A DNA stretch of 64,000 nt from Thiomicrorhabdus sp. Milos-T2 (GTDB lineage: Bacteria; Pseudomonadota; Gammaproteobacteria; Thiomicrospirales; Thiomicrospiraceae), in assembly GCF_000702325.1 (NCBI RefSeq), contig NZ_KL370891.1, positions 952,917 through 1,016,916 on the forward strand. Direction: 5' to 3'. The number at the start of each line of letters is the position of its first letter. Within the stretch, counting starts at the first letter, position 1. Position numbers and translations under genes: made by a program. This document shows positions 45,705-56,087 of the stretch, piece by piece. Under the pieces are notes generated by a model, which did no database searches, was not told the DNA's origin, and was given only the letters and a program-made list of their open reading frames with translations.

Positions 45705-46676
45705 ATGACCCAATTGCGTTTTGGTATAGATCTAGGCGGCACTAAAATTGAAATATTAGGTTTGATAACGGCTGATAATAAAGAATCACAGACGGTTTAT
45801 CAAAAACGTATTAATACGCCAAAAGGAAATTATTTAGAGACAGTTAACGCAATTGTCCAATTAGTTTTGCAGGCTGAAGCAGAACTTAAATTTACATTAG
45901 AATCGACTCTTAAAACAAACACTATCACGTCAAAAAAAAATACCCAAACTTCAATCTTACCAGGCCTGGTAGGTATTGGTATTCCCGGAGCAATATCTTC
46001 TAAAACGGGTAAGATCAAAAATGCGAATTCAACATGGTTAATGGGTAAAGACTTACAAGCTGATTTGCAAAGTGCTTTAAATCGGCCTGTAAAACTAGCG
46101 AATGATGCAAACTGCTTTGCACTTTCAGAAGCAACGGATGGCGCCGCTAAAGGTGCTAAAGTGGTTTTTGGAGTGATTATTGGTACGGGTTGTGGAGGAG
46201 GCATCGTGATTAATGGTCAAATTCTCAATGGTATTAATGCCATTGGAGGGGAATGGGGGCATAATCCTTTACCGTGGCAGTCTGAAAAGGAGGATTCTCA
46301 TCTCTGTTATTGTGGATTGAGTGGCTGCAATGAAACCTTTTTATCTGGAAGCGGGTTTGAAAATCATTATTTAAAACGAACTGGTCAGGTTAAAACTGCA
46401 AAAGAGATTGTGGCATTAAGTGAACAGGGTAATAAGGTTGCTGAACAGTTAATGCAAGATTACATCAAGTGGTTAGCTAAAGGTTTGGCGAGTGTGATTA
46501 ATATTATTGACCCAGATGTCATTGTGTTGGGTGGGGGAATGTCTAACATTGAAAGACTTTATACAGATGTTCCAAAAATCTGGCAAAACTGGGTGTTTAG
46601 CGATATGATTGAAACCAAACTCCTTGCTCCTAAATACGGCGATGCCAGCGGTGTAAGAGGTGCGGCTTGGTTGTAA
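45705..46676 (+). CDS. ROK family sugar kinase (fructokinase-like)
   Basis: A 323-residue kinase of the ROK group. FGIDLGGTKIEILGL is the phosphate-1 motif, GIGIPGAIS and ANDANCFALSEA surround the catalytic aspartate, and GTGCGGGIVI, GGEWGHNPLPW and the zinc site CYCGLSGCNETFLSGSG are conserved. Fructokinase (Mak) and N-acetyl-hexosamine kinases are the closest types; the sugar cannot be read from sequence. A non-conserved insert near residue 70-85 (TSKKNTQTS) is followed by an exact palindrome (45959-45970) read as LPGLVG. Confidence 0.87.
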   Translation: MTQLRFGIDLGGTKIEILGLITADNKESQTVYQKRINTPKGNYLETVNAIVQLVLQAEAELKFTLESTLKTNTITSKKNTQTSILPGLVGIGIPGAISSKTGKIKNANSTWLMGKDLQADLQSALNRPVKLANDANCFALSEATDGAAKGAKVVFGVIIGTGCGGGIVINGQILNGINAIGGEWGHNPLPWQSEKEDSHLCYCGLSGCNETFLSGSGFENHYLKRTGQVKTAKEIVALSEQGNKVAEQLMQDYIKWLAKGLASVINIIDPDVIVLGGGMSNIERLYTDVPKIWQNWVFSDMIETKLLAPKYGDASGVRGAAWL

Positions 46677-46679
46677 ATA

Positions 46680-46934
46680 CGGGTATATGTATTTTATGAT
46701 AGCTTAAACAAATCTTTTAACCACGAAGACACCAAAGCACGAAGATTTCTAATATCTAATACCAACTTAAATTTAACGAATAATCAAACTAAACGTTATA
46801 AATTAATCGCTTTTAAACTTTACAAATGCAGAGCTGCAGAGCTTATAGTCATGACTTTAGAACGTTAGGGTATGATTTTCGAATCACTTTTATTTGTTTT
46901 TTTAATCTTCGTGCCTCTGTGTCTTCGTGGTTAA
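46680..46934. repeat. AACCACGAAGACAC dispersed repeat, two-ended copy
   Basis: Left part 46680-46815 matches 29677-29826. TTAACCACGAAGACACC at 46717 and the reverse-complementary GTGTCTTCGTGGTTAA at 46919-46934 form inverted ends about 218 bases apart. A 71-codon frame crossing it (46826-47041) has no recognisable product. It occupies the gap between the ROK gene and the YaiI-type gene. Confidence 0.75.
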
Positions 46935-47030
46935 TTTTTACAATACTGGATAATCAATCACAAAATACGGATACCCAAAAAAATGAATCGCCATTCGCTA
47001 TGGCAATTAAGTTCACAAATTTTGCTTACA

Positions 47031-47480
47031 TCAATTTTTAGTTGTAGTTAACCACCTATCCAGGTGATTAGCAAAGTTTTGCCTATCTGCTTGGCTTAAA
47101 GCATTCGGGCCACCAACATCTACGCGACTATTTCTTAACCCTTCCATAAAGTCACGCATATTTAAACGAGAGCGTATATTGGATTCAGTATATAGCTCAC
47201 CTCTTGGACTCAATACGGTTGCACCTTTAGCAACGGCTTCGGCTGCTAAAGGAATGTCGCTGGTAATTAATAAATCATTTTGAGTAATTTGCTGAACAAT
47301 TTTATTATCAGCAACATCAAACCCAGATTCTACATGCTGAAATTTAATGTAAGGTGAGGGTGGAATTCTCATGGCATGATTCGCTACCAGAGTAGTATGA
47401 GTTTTGGTTCGGTCAGCGGCTCGAAACAAGGTTTCTTTAATTACCACTGGACAAGCATCGGCATCTACCCAAATATTCAT
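47031..47480 (-). CDS. YaiI/YqxD (DUF188) family protein
   Basis: A 149-residue protein with the family hallmarks [44 protein letters not shown] and the C-terminal FANHLDRWL. The fold is PIN/NYN-like with a conserved Asp cluster, which suggests a nuclease, but activity has not been shown. The ATG at 47480 is preferred; the frame extends to 47531 without good signals. Confidence 0.85.
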   Translation of the reverse strand: MNIWVDADACPVVIKETLFRAADRTKTHTTLVANHAMRIPPSPYIKFQHVESGFDVADNKIVQQITQNDLLITSDIPLAAEAVAKGATVLSPRGELYTESNIRSRLNMRDFMEGLRNSRVDVGGPNALSQADRQNFANHLDRWLTTTKN

Positions 47481-47550
47481 AGAGTTCATTCTTTGTGACG
47501 TATAATATAATTTGGATTTTAGCATAGCCAAGTTGGTTACACGTTAACAA

Positions 47551-47604
47551 TGACTTGTAGCTAATGAACTGTAGTTAATGACCTTTAGTTAATAACCTTT
47601 AGTC
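47551..47604. repeat. Imperfect 13-15 bp tandem repeat
   Basis: About four degenerate units (ACTTGTAGCTAATGA, ACTGTAGTTAATG, ACCTTTAGTTAAT, AACCTTTAGTCTG) lie in the spacer between the YaiI-type and helicase genes, followed by a variant palindrome ACCAGGCCTGCT (47626-47637). Confidence 0.7.
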
Positions 47605-47793
47605 TGCTGGCAATTCGTAGTAATTACCAGGCCTGCTAATTTGCTGAAGTCTAAGTGAATTTGAGGTTTAAATAAGCTTTAATCTAAATGGCTTTAATAG
47701 ACGTCTTACTGTAAGCTACACGCTCTAGTTAACCCCCCTGGCAAATAAGATAAATTCGTTTATGCTCCTTTGCCAATTTGCAAAGAGTATATT

Positions 47794-49101
47794 ATGGATT
47801 TCGCCTCCCTTGGTTTATCAGAATCAATTCTAAAAGCCGTAACAGAATTAGGTTATGAAAAACCTTCTCCAATTCAAGAAAAAGCCATCCCAGCGGTGAT
47901 TGCTGGTAACGATGTTATGGCTGCCGCACAAACCGGAACAGGTAAAACTGCCGGTTTTACCTTACCTTTAATTGAACGTCTTAGCGGTGGAGAACGCCCC
48001 AAAGCAAATCAAGCTCGAGCTTTGGTCTTAACGCCAACCCGTGAATTAGCGGCTCAGGTTCAAGAAAGCGTAAATCTTTATAGTAAACATACCGAGTTAA
48101 AGTCAGATGTGGTGTTTGGTGGAGTAAAAGTAAACCCTCAAATGATGCGTTTAAGACGTGGTGTCGATATCTTAGTCGCAACCCCCGGGCGATTGTTAGA
48201 TTTGTATGGTCAAAATGCAATCAAATTTAATCAGCTTGAAGTCTTAGTATTAGATGAAGCAGATCGTATGTTGGATATGGGGTTTATTCATGATTTAAAA
48301 CGTATTATGAAAGTGTTACCTAAAAACCGTCAAAACTTACTATTCTCTGCGACATTCTCACCTGAAATTAGACAATTAGCTAAAGGCTTAGTGAATAACC
48401 CTGTAGAAATTTCGGTAACGCCACCAAACAGTACCGTTGAGAAAATTGATCAGTGGATTTATGCGGTAGACAAAGCTCAGAAAACCAAAATTTTAATTGA
48501 TTTAGTTATTGATAATAACTGGGAGCAAGTACTCGTATTTAGTAAAACCAAACATGGTGCTAACCGCATTACCAAGCAACTTGAAGCGGTAGGGATTAGT
48601 GCCGCCGCAATTCATGGTAATAAAAGCCAGGGAGCAAGAACTCGTGCATTAGCTGATTTTAAATCAGGTGCAATTCGAGTGATGGTAGCTACTGATATTG
48701 CCGCGCGTGGTTTAGATATAGATCAACTTCCGCACGTAGTGAATTATGACTTACCTAATGTTGCCGAAGATTATGTTCACCGTATTGGACGAACAGGAAG
48801 AGCTGGGGCAAGTGGTGAAGCAGTATCATTAGTTTGTGCAGATGAAGATAAGTTGCTATTTGCCATTGAGCGTTTAATTGGTGAGTTGCTTGAGCGTAGA
48901 ACGCTGGAGGGGTATGTCCCCACTCATCCATTAAAACAATCACGTCTTAATCCGCGGCCTAAAAAGCCGAAGAAACCCAAAAAACCAAAAGTAAATCATC
49001 AAGACGGACAACGTTCAGGTGAAAACAGCAGAGGGCATCAGACCTCTAGCCAGGCACCTAAAAACAACAATAACCGCACTAGAACACCTAGAAGAGGTTA
49101 A
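47794..49101 (+). CDS. rhlE: DEAD-box RNA helicase, RhlE-like
   Basis: A 435-residue ATP-dependent RNA helicase. The Q motif ([26 protein letters not shown]) precedes [50 protein letters not shown] and [10 protein letters not shown]. The C-terminal tail is basic and rich in KPKKP and N/R, typical of RhlE-type RNA-binding tails. The ATG at 47794 has AAAGAG before it. RhlE proteins work in ribosome assembly and RNA decay. Confidence 0.9.
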   Translation: MDFASLGLSESILKAVTELGYEKPSPIQEKAIPAVIAGNDVMAAAQTGTGKTAGFTLPLIERLSGGERPKANQARALVLTPTRELAAQVQESVNLYSKHTELKSDVVFGGVKVNPQMMRLRRGVDILVATPGRLLDLYGQNAIKFNQLEVLVLDEADRMLDMGFIHDLKRIMKVLPKNRQNLLFSATFSPEIRQLAKGLVNNPVEISVTPPNSTVEKIDQWIYAVDKAQKTKILIDLVIDNNWEQVLVFSKTKHGANRITKQLEAVGISAAAIHGNKSQGARTRALADFKSGAIRVMVATDIAARGLDIDQLPHVVNYDLPNVAEDYVHRIGRTGRAGASGEAVSLVCADEDKLLFAIERLIGELLERRTLEGYVPTHPLKQSRLNPRPKKPKKPKKPKVNHQDGQRSGENSRGHQTSSQAPKNNNNRTRTPRRG

Positions 49102-49211
49102 TTTATTTATTGGATGAGTGCTTTACACGAGTATCGATCTTTTGGACAGCGCTCTAAATAAAGTTACCAGGCCTGGTAATTTGTTTAATTAACAAAAAAT
49201 AAGGACTCATA

Positions 49212-49544
49212 ATGCAAAATATTGAAACCTTAGCAGTATTAGATAACTTAAAACAATCAGAAGAGGCTTTGTTGGTTTTGTTTGGTGGTAAAAACTGTAA
49301 TGTTTGCCATGCGATAAAACCGCAAATTATTGAGTTAATTGAAACTAATTATCCAAAAATAAAAATGGTCTATGTTGATTGTCATGTTACTACAGATGTC
49401 TGTTCGCAAAATGGGGTGTTAAGTTTACCAACTCTACAGGTCTATTTCACCGGACAACGTTTTATTGAAGAGGTGAGAACCTTTAGTTTGCAAAAGGTGA
49501 TGCAAGACATAGCAAGACCATATTCAATGCTTTTTGAAGATTAA
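49212..49544 (+). CDS. Thioredoxin-like protein (CNVC)
   Basis: A 110-residue thioredoxin fold. The active-site position carries KNCNVCHAIKP, a CxxC with unusual middle residues, and the cis-Pro is in VLSLPTLQVYFTGQ. Cysteines in DCHVTTDVCSQ are extra. Redox activity is likely; the partner is unknown. It follows an exact palindrome at 49166-49177. Confidence 0.8.
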   Translation: MQNIETLAVLDNLKQSEEALLVLFGGKNCNVCHAIKPQIIELIETNYPKIKMVYVDCHVTTDVCSQNGVLSLPTLQVYFTGQRFIEEVRTFSLQKVMQDIARPYSMLFED

Positions 49545-49576
49545 TATTTTCATGTATAGGTCGATTGGTATATGAC

Positions 49577-50452
49577 CTAACGTTTTCCGTCACCACCAGC
49601 CTTAATCAAGAGAATATCTAACCAAGAATTTGGTAAAAAACGTTTTAAATAAGCAAACACAATAGTTGGTATGGTGACTCGATAACGGATTTTTGCTTGT
49701 TGACTTTGGAGGGCGTGAACGACACATTTACTAACGGCTTCAGGTCCTAAGGTAAATGGAGCGCTGGGTCCAACCGTTTCTAATCGACTGACCATTGCCT
49801 GGTATTTTTCTTTGTGAGCACTCTCATCTATTGAAATCCAATGTTTAAATTGTTCATAAGCATTCTTTCTAAAATCAGAGAGAATTGGGCCTGGTTCAAT
49901 TAGACTCACTTGTATATTATCCTGTTTTATTTCTAACCTTAAAGTATCTGCAAAGCCTTCAATGGCAAACTTGCTGGCATTGTATGCGCCACGATATTGC
50001 ATAGCAGCAAACCCTAAAATAGAGCTGTTATAAATGATTTTTCCGTAGCCTTGTGCACGCATAATTTTAACAACGGCATTGGTAAGTTCTTGCGTACCAA
50101 AAACATTGGTTTGAAATTGGTATTCCATGGCTTCTCGGCTTAAGTCTTCAACCGCACCAGGTAATCCAAAAGCTCCATTGTTAAACAGAGCATCAATTTT
50201 GCCATTAGTTTCTAGTAATATTTGCTTTAGAGCAAACTCAATGGATTGGCTATTAGCTAAATCTAACTGTATACAAGTGATGCCTTCATTGTTGATACGC
50301 GTGACATCGTCTTGCTGTCGACAAGTTGCAATAACTTTATATCCCATTTCATGTAATTGTTTAGCACACTGATAACCAATACCCGTTGAACAGCCTGTAA
50401 TAAGAATGTTTCCAGGAGGTAAAATTTTATTGATAGGTAAAGCTTGCGTCAT
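49577..50452 (-). CDS. Short-chain dehydrogenase/reductase
   Basis: A 291-residue SDR. The cofactor motif is GCSTGIGYQCAKQL, the NNAG counterpart is FNNGAFGLPG, and the catalytic Tyr-Lys pair is in YNASKFAIEGFADTLRLE. The C-terminal third (RVTIPTIVFAYLKRFLPNSWLD) may associate with the membrane. The substrate is unknown. It resembles YbbO-type reductases in length. Confidence 0.85.
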   Translation of the reverse strand: MTQALPINKILPPGNILITGCSTGIGYQCAKQLHEMGYKVIATCRQQDDVTRINNEGITCIQLDLANSQSIEFALKQILLETNGKIDALFNNGAFGLPGAVEDLSREAMEYQFQTNVFGTQELTNAVVKIMRAQGYGKIIYNSSILGFAAMQYRGAYNASKFAIEGFADTLRLEIKQDNIQVSLIEPGPILSDFRKNAYEQFKHWISIDESAHKEKYQAMVSRLETVGPSAPFTLGPEAVSKCVVHALQSQQAKIRYRVTIPTIVFAYLKRFLPNSWLDILLIKAGGDGKR

Positions 50453-50632
50453 TTAGGATTCCAATAATCGTTTAGATTTAGATTAGTTTGATTATAGGAG
50501 ATTTGGATTAACTAAAGTAGTGCTTAAATGACTGAATTGGAGTAATTGGATGGAGAGATTAGTTTGGATGCAGCTTATCGTTATTATCGTTAAGCTGTAT
50601 CCAAATAAATAATAAAGAGAATAGCTTTATAT

Positions 50633-51007
50633 TTAGCCTTCTTGCTTGGCTTGAGCTTCTGCTAGGTCGGCATGGACTTTATCCATATCTAGTTCTAAAA
50701 GTTGACCAATACCTTCTTCAAGTGCACTTCCTGGGATGGCACCTGGGTTTGAGAAAACGACAATTTTTTCACGCATAAACACTAATGTTGGAATAGAACG
50801 GACTTGGAACATACCGGCTAATTCTTGCTCTTCTTCTACGTTAACTTTGCAGAAGGCAATATCAGGGTATTTCTCAGAGATTTCTTCAAATACCGGACCA
50901 AATTGTTTACAAGGGCCACACCATTCAGCCCAGAAATCGAAAATGACGATATCGTTGTTTGCAATGGTTTCTTCAAATTGTTCAGTTTTTAGATTAATAA
51001 CAGCCAT
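50633..51007 (-). CDS. Thioredoxin
   Basis: A 124-residue thioredoxin with the classical WAEWCGPCKQFGPVFEE active site and RSIPTLVFM with the cis-Pro. The C-terminal acidic tail (LADLAEAQAKQEG-like) is longer than in TrxA. It starts 51 bases after the fumC stop on the same strand, so both may be one transcript. It could reduce cytosolic disulfides; a specific client is not indicated. Confidence 0.88.
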   Translation of the reverse strand: MAVINLKTEQFEETIANNDIVIFDFWAEWCGPCKQFGPVFEEISEKYPDIAFCKVNVEEEQELAGMFQVRSIPTLVFMREKIVVFSNPGAIPGSALEEGIGQLLELDMDKVHADLAEAQAKQEG

Positions 51008-51058
51008 GAGCCTTCCTTTCAGTTTGATTCGTAGAACATTTAATGGTGATTGCTTATT

Positions 51059-52462
51059 TTACAGAGACGGGTTGCCGCCTTCTGTCAGTAATGCTGGGTT
51101 TAAGTATTGTTTTAGGGTTGCTTCATCTAAGTCTGTCATTTCCATGGCAACCTCCAAAACTGGGCGGCCAGAACGATAAGCTTCTTTAGCTATCGCCGCG
51201 CCTTTTTCGTAGCCTACCACAGTATTTAAGGCGGTAACTAGAATTGGATTTACATCCAGTGCTTTTTGAATATTTGCAGTATTTACGGTAAAGCCTTTAA
51301 TAGCTAAGTCTGCTAATTGAATAGAGCTTGAAGCAGCAATTTCAATACTTTGTAGTAGGTTGTGAACAATCATTGGTAACATCACATTTAACTGAAAATT
51401 ACCTGACTGTGCGCCGACTGTAATCGCGGTGTGATTACCCATAATTTGCGCAGCAACCATGCAAACCGCTTCTGGAATAACCGGGTTTACCTTACCAGGC
51501 ATGATTGAACTTCCAGGCTGTAAGGCGGGTAATTGAATTTCTCCTAAGCCCGCTAAAGGCCCTGAATTCATCCAACGTAAATCATTGGCTATTTTCATTA
51601 GACTAGCAGCAAGTACATTTAATTGTCCGCTAAGTTCAAGAGCGCTATCTTGCGAGCTTAAGCCTACGAAAAGGTTATCCATAGGTTCAAAATCAATTGC
51701 CGTAATGGTGGCTAAGTTAGCTGATACTAAACGTCCAAATTCAGGGTCTGCATTAACGCCCGTACCAACCGCTGTTCCGCCTTGAGGTAATTTTTGAATA
51801 CGTTTTTGTGTATCGTGTAAACGTTGAATATTGTCATTAATTTGGGCTTTCCATGCACCTAATTCTTGACTAAGTTTTACTGGCATAGCATCCATTAAGT
51901 GGGTACGCCCCGTTTTGACAATATTTGCCAATTCAATTTCACGGTCTTCAATGCTTTCTACTAAATGTAATAGAGCTGGTAATAACTGTTCTTCTAAAGC
52001 AATGGATGCGGCAACATGAATCGCTGTTGGAATAACATCATTTGAGCTTTGGCTCATATTAATGTCATCGTTTGGATGAACTTCCACTCCCGTTAATTGT
52101 TTTGTTAAAGAGGCCAAGACTTCATTCGCATTCATATTGGTACTGGTACCAGAACCGGTTTGAAAAATATCAATGGGAAAGTGTTCACTAAAGTCACCTT
52201 GAATAACTTTTTTAACCGCCGTTTGAATCGCATCCGCTTTCTCTTCACTTAAAAGACCTAGCTCTAGATTACTGTCCGAGCAAGCAAACTTTACATAGCA
52301 TAAAGCATCAATAAAGGCTTTTGGCATAGGAATGCCGCTAATAGGAAAGTTATTGATTGCACGCTGTGTTTGCGCACCATATAAGGCATTTTTAGGGACT
52401 TCTAAGCTGCCCATGCTATCTTTTTCAATACGAGTTTCAGAAGAGGAAATTGGTTGTGACAT
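51059..52462 (-). CDS. fumC: Class II fumarate hydratase
   Basis: A 467-residue, iron-independent fumarase of the TCA cycle, converting fumarate and malate. The signature GSSIMPGKVNPVIPEA is present, with TGSGTSTNMNANEVLA and GRTHLMDAMPVKLSQELGA as the other substrate loops. The length is standard. No palindrome occurs in this highly conserved gene. Confidence 0.95.
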   Translation of the reverse strand: MSQPISSSETRIEKDSMGSLEVPKNALYGAQTQRAINNFPISGIPMPKAFIDALCYVKFACSDSNLELGLLSEEKADAIQTAVKKVIQGDFSEHFPIDIFQTGSGTSTNMNANEVLASLTKQLTGVEVHPNDDINMSQSSNDVIPTAIHVAASIALEEQLLPALLHLVESIEDREIELANIVKTGRTHLMDAMPVKLSQELGAWKAQINDNIQRLHDTQKRIQKLPQGGTAVGTGVNADPEFGRLVSANLATITAIDFEPMDNLFVGLSSQDSALELSGQLNVLAASLMKIANDLRWMNSGPLAGLGEIQLPALQPGSSIMPGKVNPVIPEAVCMVAAQIMGNHTAITVGAQSGNFQLNVMLPMIVHNLLQSIEIAASSSIQLADLAIKGFTVNTANIQKALDVNPILVTALNTVVGYEKGAAIAKEAYRSGRPVLEVAMEMTDLDEATLKQYLNPALLTEGGNPSL

Positions 52463-52653
52463 AGTTTTAAGTTCTTTTTAAATTGTAATCTGACTTTTAG
52501 ATTCTGAAAAGAGCAGCAACTAAAAACAGAGGATTGGTGTGCCGAAAAAGTTTATTCATGGTTAAATAGTTTGAAATAAACTAAGACAAAATAATGCCAA
52601 ATATTTTACGCCTGTTTTTAATAAAAATATAGCCTAACCTTAAGCGAAGAGTA

Positions 52654-54825
52654 ATGAGTAGTTTACAAACTAAATTAGCCAATGAAATGTTTGATAACAA
52701 CCTGTGGTGGTCTTATTCCATTATTGAGGGTAAAGAGAATCTAGGACTATCAAAAGGTTTACAAAACCTTTTGGGAAGACCGGTGACCGTGCTTGAAGAT
52801 ATTATGGGTGAGTACGAAACTGAGTTGCTTAGATTAAAAATATCAGAAGCTTATCAAGATGAAGATGCTGAAAAATCGGATTTTGATATGCGTTTTATTG
52901 CCAGTTATGAAACCTTAAAAGGCAAGCGCTCTTTTCAACATCAGTTAAGAATCTTTACGTTGAGTGGTGAGAAAATTATTTGGACAACCTGTCTTGATGT
53001 TTCCGAAATGGTAGCCTTAGAACGTGAGATGGTTGAGGCTCAAGGCCGGTTAAATTTAAATCAACTTTATGAAAAACAAACGGCTTTAGAAGAGCGTAAC
53101 GCCTTTATTACCCGTTCTTATAATAAGCAATCTCGTTTTCTTGCGTTATTAAGTCATGAATTACGTTCACCACTATTAGGTATTAGAAGTTTGGTTAAAC
53201 GCATTCGCTCCGAAATGGATGTTTCACCTGACGTTAAGACTTTGCTCAAAACCATTAGTATGACGGCAGAACAGTCTACTTATTTAGTGAATGATATTTT
53301 GACTTATTCACAAACTGAGTATGACGGAATTACGCTTCATCCAACTGAAGTGTGTTTGCCAGAATTATTAGAAAATGTAAAACAACTGGCTAAATCTATT
53401 GCTTCAGATAAAGACTTAATTTTGTCTTTAGTTTATTTAGGTGAACATGAAAAAGTGATTGTAGATGGGGTGCGTTTAACCCAAGTTTTAATTAATTTAA
53501 TTGTGAATGCCATTAAATTTACACAGTATGGAGGGGTGAACATTGAAGTTCGTGAGTTAGTGAATAACCGTTTTGTTTTTAAAATCACTGATTCCGGTGA
53601 GGGTATTTCTCCAGAAAGACAAAAACAGATTTTTGAACCTTTCGCACAATTGGAATCCGATAATGGCAAATATACTTCAAATACTCAGTTTTTAGGCGCT
53701 GGATTAGGTTTGTTTGTTGTAAAACAGTTGGTTGAGTTAATGGGCGGGAAAATTAAAGTGACTTCTCAAAAGGGAGTCGGAACGACATTTGAATTTGATT
53801 TAAAGATTAAATGTGTTGATAGCCCAAGTCGTAGTTTATCAAGCAAAACTGATGAAACTCAAATGACCGAACTTATTAAGTTAAATAAAAGTAAAACTCG
53901 CTCAGAAGACTTGCCGTTAAAAAATAAAAAAGATGTGAGTAAATACAAGGCGGACGAGAATCAGGAAAGTCCTAAATTAGATCAATGTCGTGTTTTGGTT
54001 GCAGATGACTCAAAAATTAATCGTATGGTCTTAGCAGGTTATTTAGCAGACTTAACGTGTAATGTGGTTGAAGTAAGAGATGGTAGAGAGGCCTGGAAGG
54101 TTTTTCAAGAGCAGGATTTTGATTATGTCTTACTAGATATTCAGATGCCATATTTGGATGGTGTAGAAGTCAGTAAAAAAATTAAACAACATTATGATGA
54201 GGGGAAATCTAAGCAACTTAAAGGCGTATTTGCGATTACGGCAGGGGGAGATTCATCAGGATTTATATCAGAACATGAAAAACCTGAAAGTGTTGGATTT
54301 GATGCTTGGTTGGTAAAACCCGTTAATAAAAAACAGATTGTTGAACTCTTAGAACAAGATTATAGACCCTTAGAAAAACATTCAAACTTGAAAAGTCTGG
54401 TTAGTGACCATACAAAACCATTAATTAACGAAATTAGTAGCGAAATTGGTAACGAAAGCACTGAAGAAGTTAGCCAGGAAATTGAAACTCAACAAAAATT
54501 AGCTTTAATCTCTGATGTACCTAAACAATTTCATCAATTAATTGAACCGTTTATTGTTGAGATGAATGATGGCCTTAAGGAACTTGAGCAATTTAATGTT
54601 TTAAATAATCGTGAAGCCATTAAAAAAAAGGCGCATTATCTAAAAGGTAATTGTATGTTGTTTCAGTTACCAGGCCTGGTAGATCTATTTAGGCATTTGG
54701 AAGTGCTTCAACAAGAAGATAAATTATTTAGGTTTGAAAAAACTCAAAAAACTTTACAAAATGTTGCATTAAACGTGAAAAGCCTTGAGAATTCGGTATT
54801 AATTGGTCATAATAAACAAATATAA
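52654..54825 (+). CDS. Cytosolic hybrid histidine kinase with receiver and HPt domains
   Basis: A 723-residue signalling protein without membrane helices. Residues 1-125 look PAS-like (LGLSKGLQNLLGRP, then GEKIIWTTCLDVSEM), followed by a coiled coil. The dimerisation box is ALLSHELRSPLLGI (His near 167); the ATPase has LINLIVNAIKFTQYGG, TDSGEGISPE and GAGLGLFVVKQLVELMGG. The receiver (about 447-570) has VADDSKINRM and YVLLDIQMPYLDG. The C-terminal HPt has AHYLKGNCMLFQLPGLVDLF, with the LPGLV encoded by an exact palindrome (54669-54680). It would pass phosphate along a four-step relay to the adjacent LuxR regulator. Confidence 0.92.
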   Translation: MSSLQTKLANEMFDNNLWWSYSIIEGKENLGLSKGLQNLLGRPVTVLEDIMGEYETELLRLKISEAYQDEDAEKSDFDMRFIASYETLKGKRSFQHQLRIFTLSGEKIIWTTCLDVSEMVALEREMVEAQGRLNLNQLYEKQTALEERNAFITRSYNKQSRFLALLSHELRSPLLGIRSLVKRIRSEMDVSPDVKTLLKTISMTAEQSTYLVNDILTYSQTEYDGITLHPTEVCLPELLENVKQLAKSIASDKDLILSLVYLGEHEKVIVDGVRLTQVLINLIVNAIKFTQYGGVNIEVRELVNNRFVFKITDSGEGISPERQKQIFEPFAQLESDNGKYTSNTQFLGAGLGLFVVKQLVELMGGKIKVTSQKGVGTTFEFDLKIKCVDSPSRSLSSKTDETQMTELIKLNKSKTRSEDLPLKNKKDVSKYKADENQESPKLDQCRVLVADDSKINRMVLAGYLADLTCNVVEVRDGREAWKVFQEQDFDYVLLDIQMPYLDGVEVSKKIKQHYDEGKSKQLKGVFAITAGGDSSGFISEHEKPESVGFDAWLVKPVNKKQIVELLEQDYRPLEKHSNLKSLVSDHTKPLINEISSEIGNESTEEVSQEIETQQKLALISDVPKQFHQLIEPFIVEMNDGLKELEQFNVLNNREAIKKKAHYLKGNCMLFQLPGLVDLFRHLEVLQQEDKLFRFEKTQKTLQNVALNVKSLENSVLIGHNKQI

Positions 54826-54905
54826 AAATTAAAATTTCTTACTTTATAAGTAAAATTTTGTAAGTAAGAATTCTAAATAAAATTAATAAGTTAGGTAGAG
54901 ACGAT

Positions 54906-55553
54906 ATGTCTAAGAAAATTAGTGTTTTATTAGCTGAAGACCATGCTTTAGTTAGAGCTGGGTTTAAGTCAATTATTGAAGGTGAAACAGACTTTGAGGT
55001 TGTAGCCGAAGCTGAGGATGGCCTAGAGTGTTTAGAATTAATTAGAGCCAAAACACCTGATATAGTTTTACTTGATTTGTCGATGCCTAAATTAAGTGGT
55101 GTGAATGCGATAACTCATATTCAAAAACGTTATTCTGATACTAAAATAATTGTATTAACGGCCGCTGAAACCATTAACGTTTGGCGTGAAGTTTTAGATA
55201 TGGGAATTGATGGAATCGCCATGAAATCAATTTCACCTAAAGAATTAGTTTCTGGAGTTAGAAAAGTGATGAAGGGTGAGACGTTTATTCACTCTGAAAT
55301 TCAACCTATTTTAGAAGCAGACGGGGGGCTAAATAACAAACGTTTGTCCGTTCGTGAAAAACAAGTTGTTAAGTTAGTTGCTGAAGGTTTCAAAACAAAA
55401 GAAATCGCTGAACAGCTAGAAATTAGTGATCGTACCGTGTCTAAACACCGTGAAAACCTAATGACTAAAATGGGCATGACCTCTACAGCAGAGTTAACTA
55501 ACTATGCTAATGAATCAGGATTAACTAAAGTGGGTCTTGAAGAGATTGAATAA
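54906..55553 (+). CDS. LuxR/NarL-type response regulator
   Basis: A 215-residue transcription regulator. The receiver has LLAEDHALVRAGFK, DIVLLDLSMPKLSG (phosphorylated Asp) and IVLTAAE; the DNA-binding domain has LSVREKQVVKLVAEGFKTKEIAEQL and ISDRTVSKHRENLM. The gene lies 80 bases after the hybrid kinase and is its likely final phospho-acceptor. Target genes are unknown. A terminator follows. Confidence 0.92.
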   Translation: MSKKISVLLAEDHALVRAGFKSIIEGETDFEVVAEAEDGLECLELIRAKTPDIVLLDLSMPKLSGVNAITHIQKRYSDTKIIVLTAAETINVWREVLDMGIDGIAMKSISPKELVSGVRKVMKGETFIHSEIQPILEADGGLNNKRLSVREKQVVKLVAEGFKTKEIAEQLEISDRTVSKHRENLMTKMGMTSTAELTNYANESGLTKVGLEEIE

Positions 55554-55611
55554 TTAATCTAAGTATTTACCTAAGTACTTAATTAAGTACTTAACCCAGG
55601 TATTTAATCCA

Positions 55612-55642
55612 ATAAAAAAGGCGTTTTAAAACGCCTTTTTTT
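55612..55642 (+). terminator. Rho-independent terminator
   Basis: AAAAAAGGCGTTTTAAAACGCC followed by T7 after the response regulator gene. A degenerate 12-bp tandem repeat (TAAGTAYTTAM-like) lies just before it, at 55560-55600. Confidence 0.9.
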
Positions 55643-55732
55643 ATGTGTACAAATTAAATTTAATCTGGCAAGACAGCAGTTAATTACTAACCTAGCTTGA
55701 TAAAAATTCATTATCAGATTTGGGTTATTTTC

Positions 55733-56046
55733 CACTTTTGTGATACTTATATTGAAGCTTGGACAAACGCCTTAACTCCCCTTGTAATAAATGGTGCAAG
55801 GTTCTTAGTGTAGTGAACGGTAAAAAAACGCTGCTGTTTGAGCGTAGCGAGTTCAGTGTTTTCAGTTCACAAGCTTAGAACTTGCCCATTTATTGAGTGG
55901 GGTTTGTTTTTTCTTGTCTCTGCAGCCAAGTTCTTCGTTTGGTTACTTTTTTGCCAAATTGCAAAAAGTAACGGGAAGCCTAAGTGACAATATTTAAGGC
56001 AAAGGCTAATATTTCAAAGGCTTCTCAATCGCCGTACTGTCTGATT
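55733..56046 (+). repeat. Dispersed 300-bp repeat, copy 1
   Basis: It contains CTTGGACAAACGCC, GGTGCAAGGTTCTTAGTG, GCTGCTGTTTGAGCG and GCCAAATTGCAAAAAGTAACG. The reverse complement recurs at 62487-62774. Copy 1 has 28 extra bases near 55915-55945. No intact reading frame is seen. It fills most of the 534-base gap after the response regulator. Confidence 0.85.
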
Positions 56047-56087
56047 AAATCTAAACTTTTACATTTTATGCGTAGATTTTATTTGTT

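Noticed and set aside
46826-47041. A 71-codon frame between the ROK kinase and YaiI-type genes
   Set aside because: It runs across the dispersed repeat, has no recognisable sequence, and the repeat end codes part of it; most likely chance.
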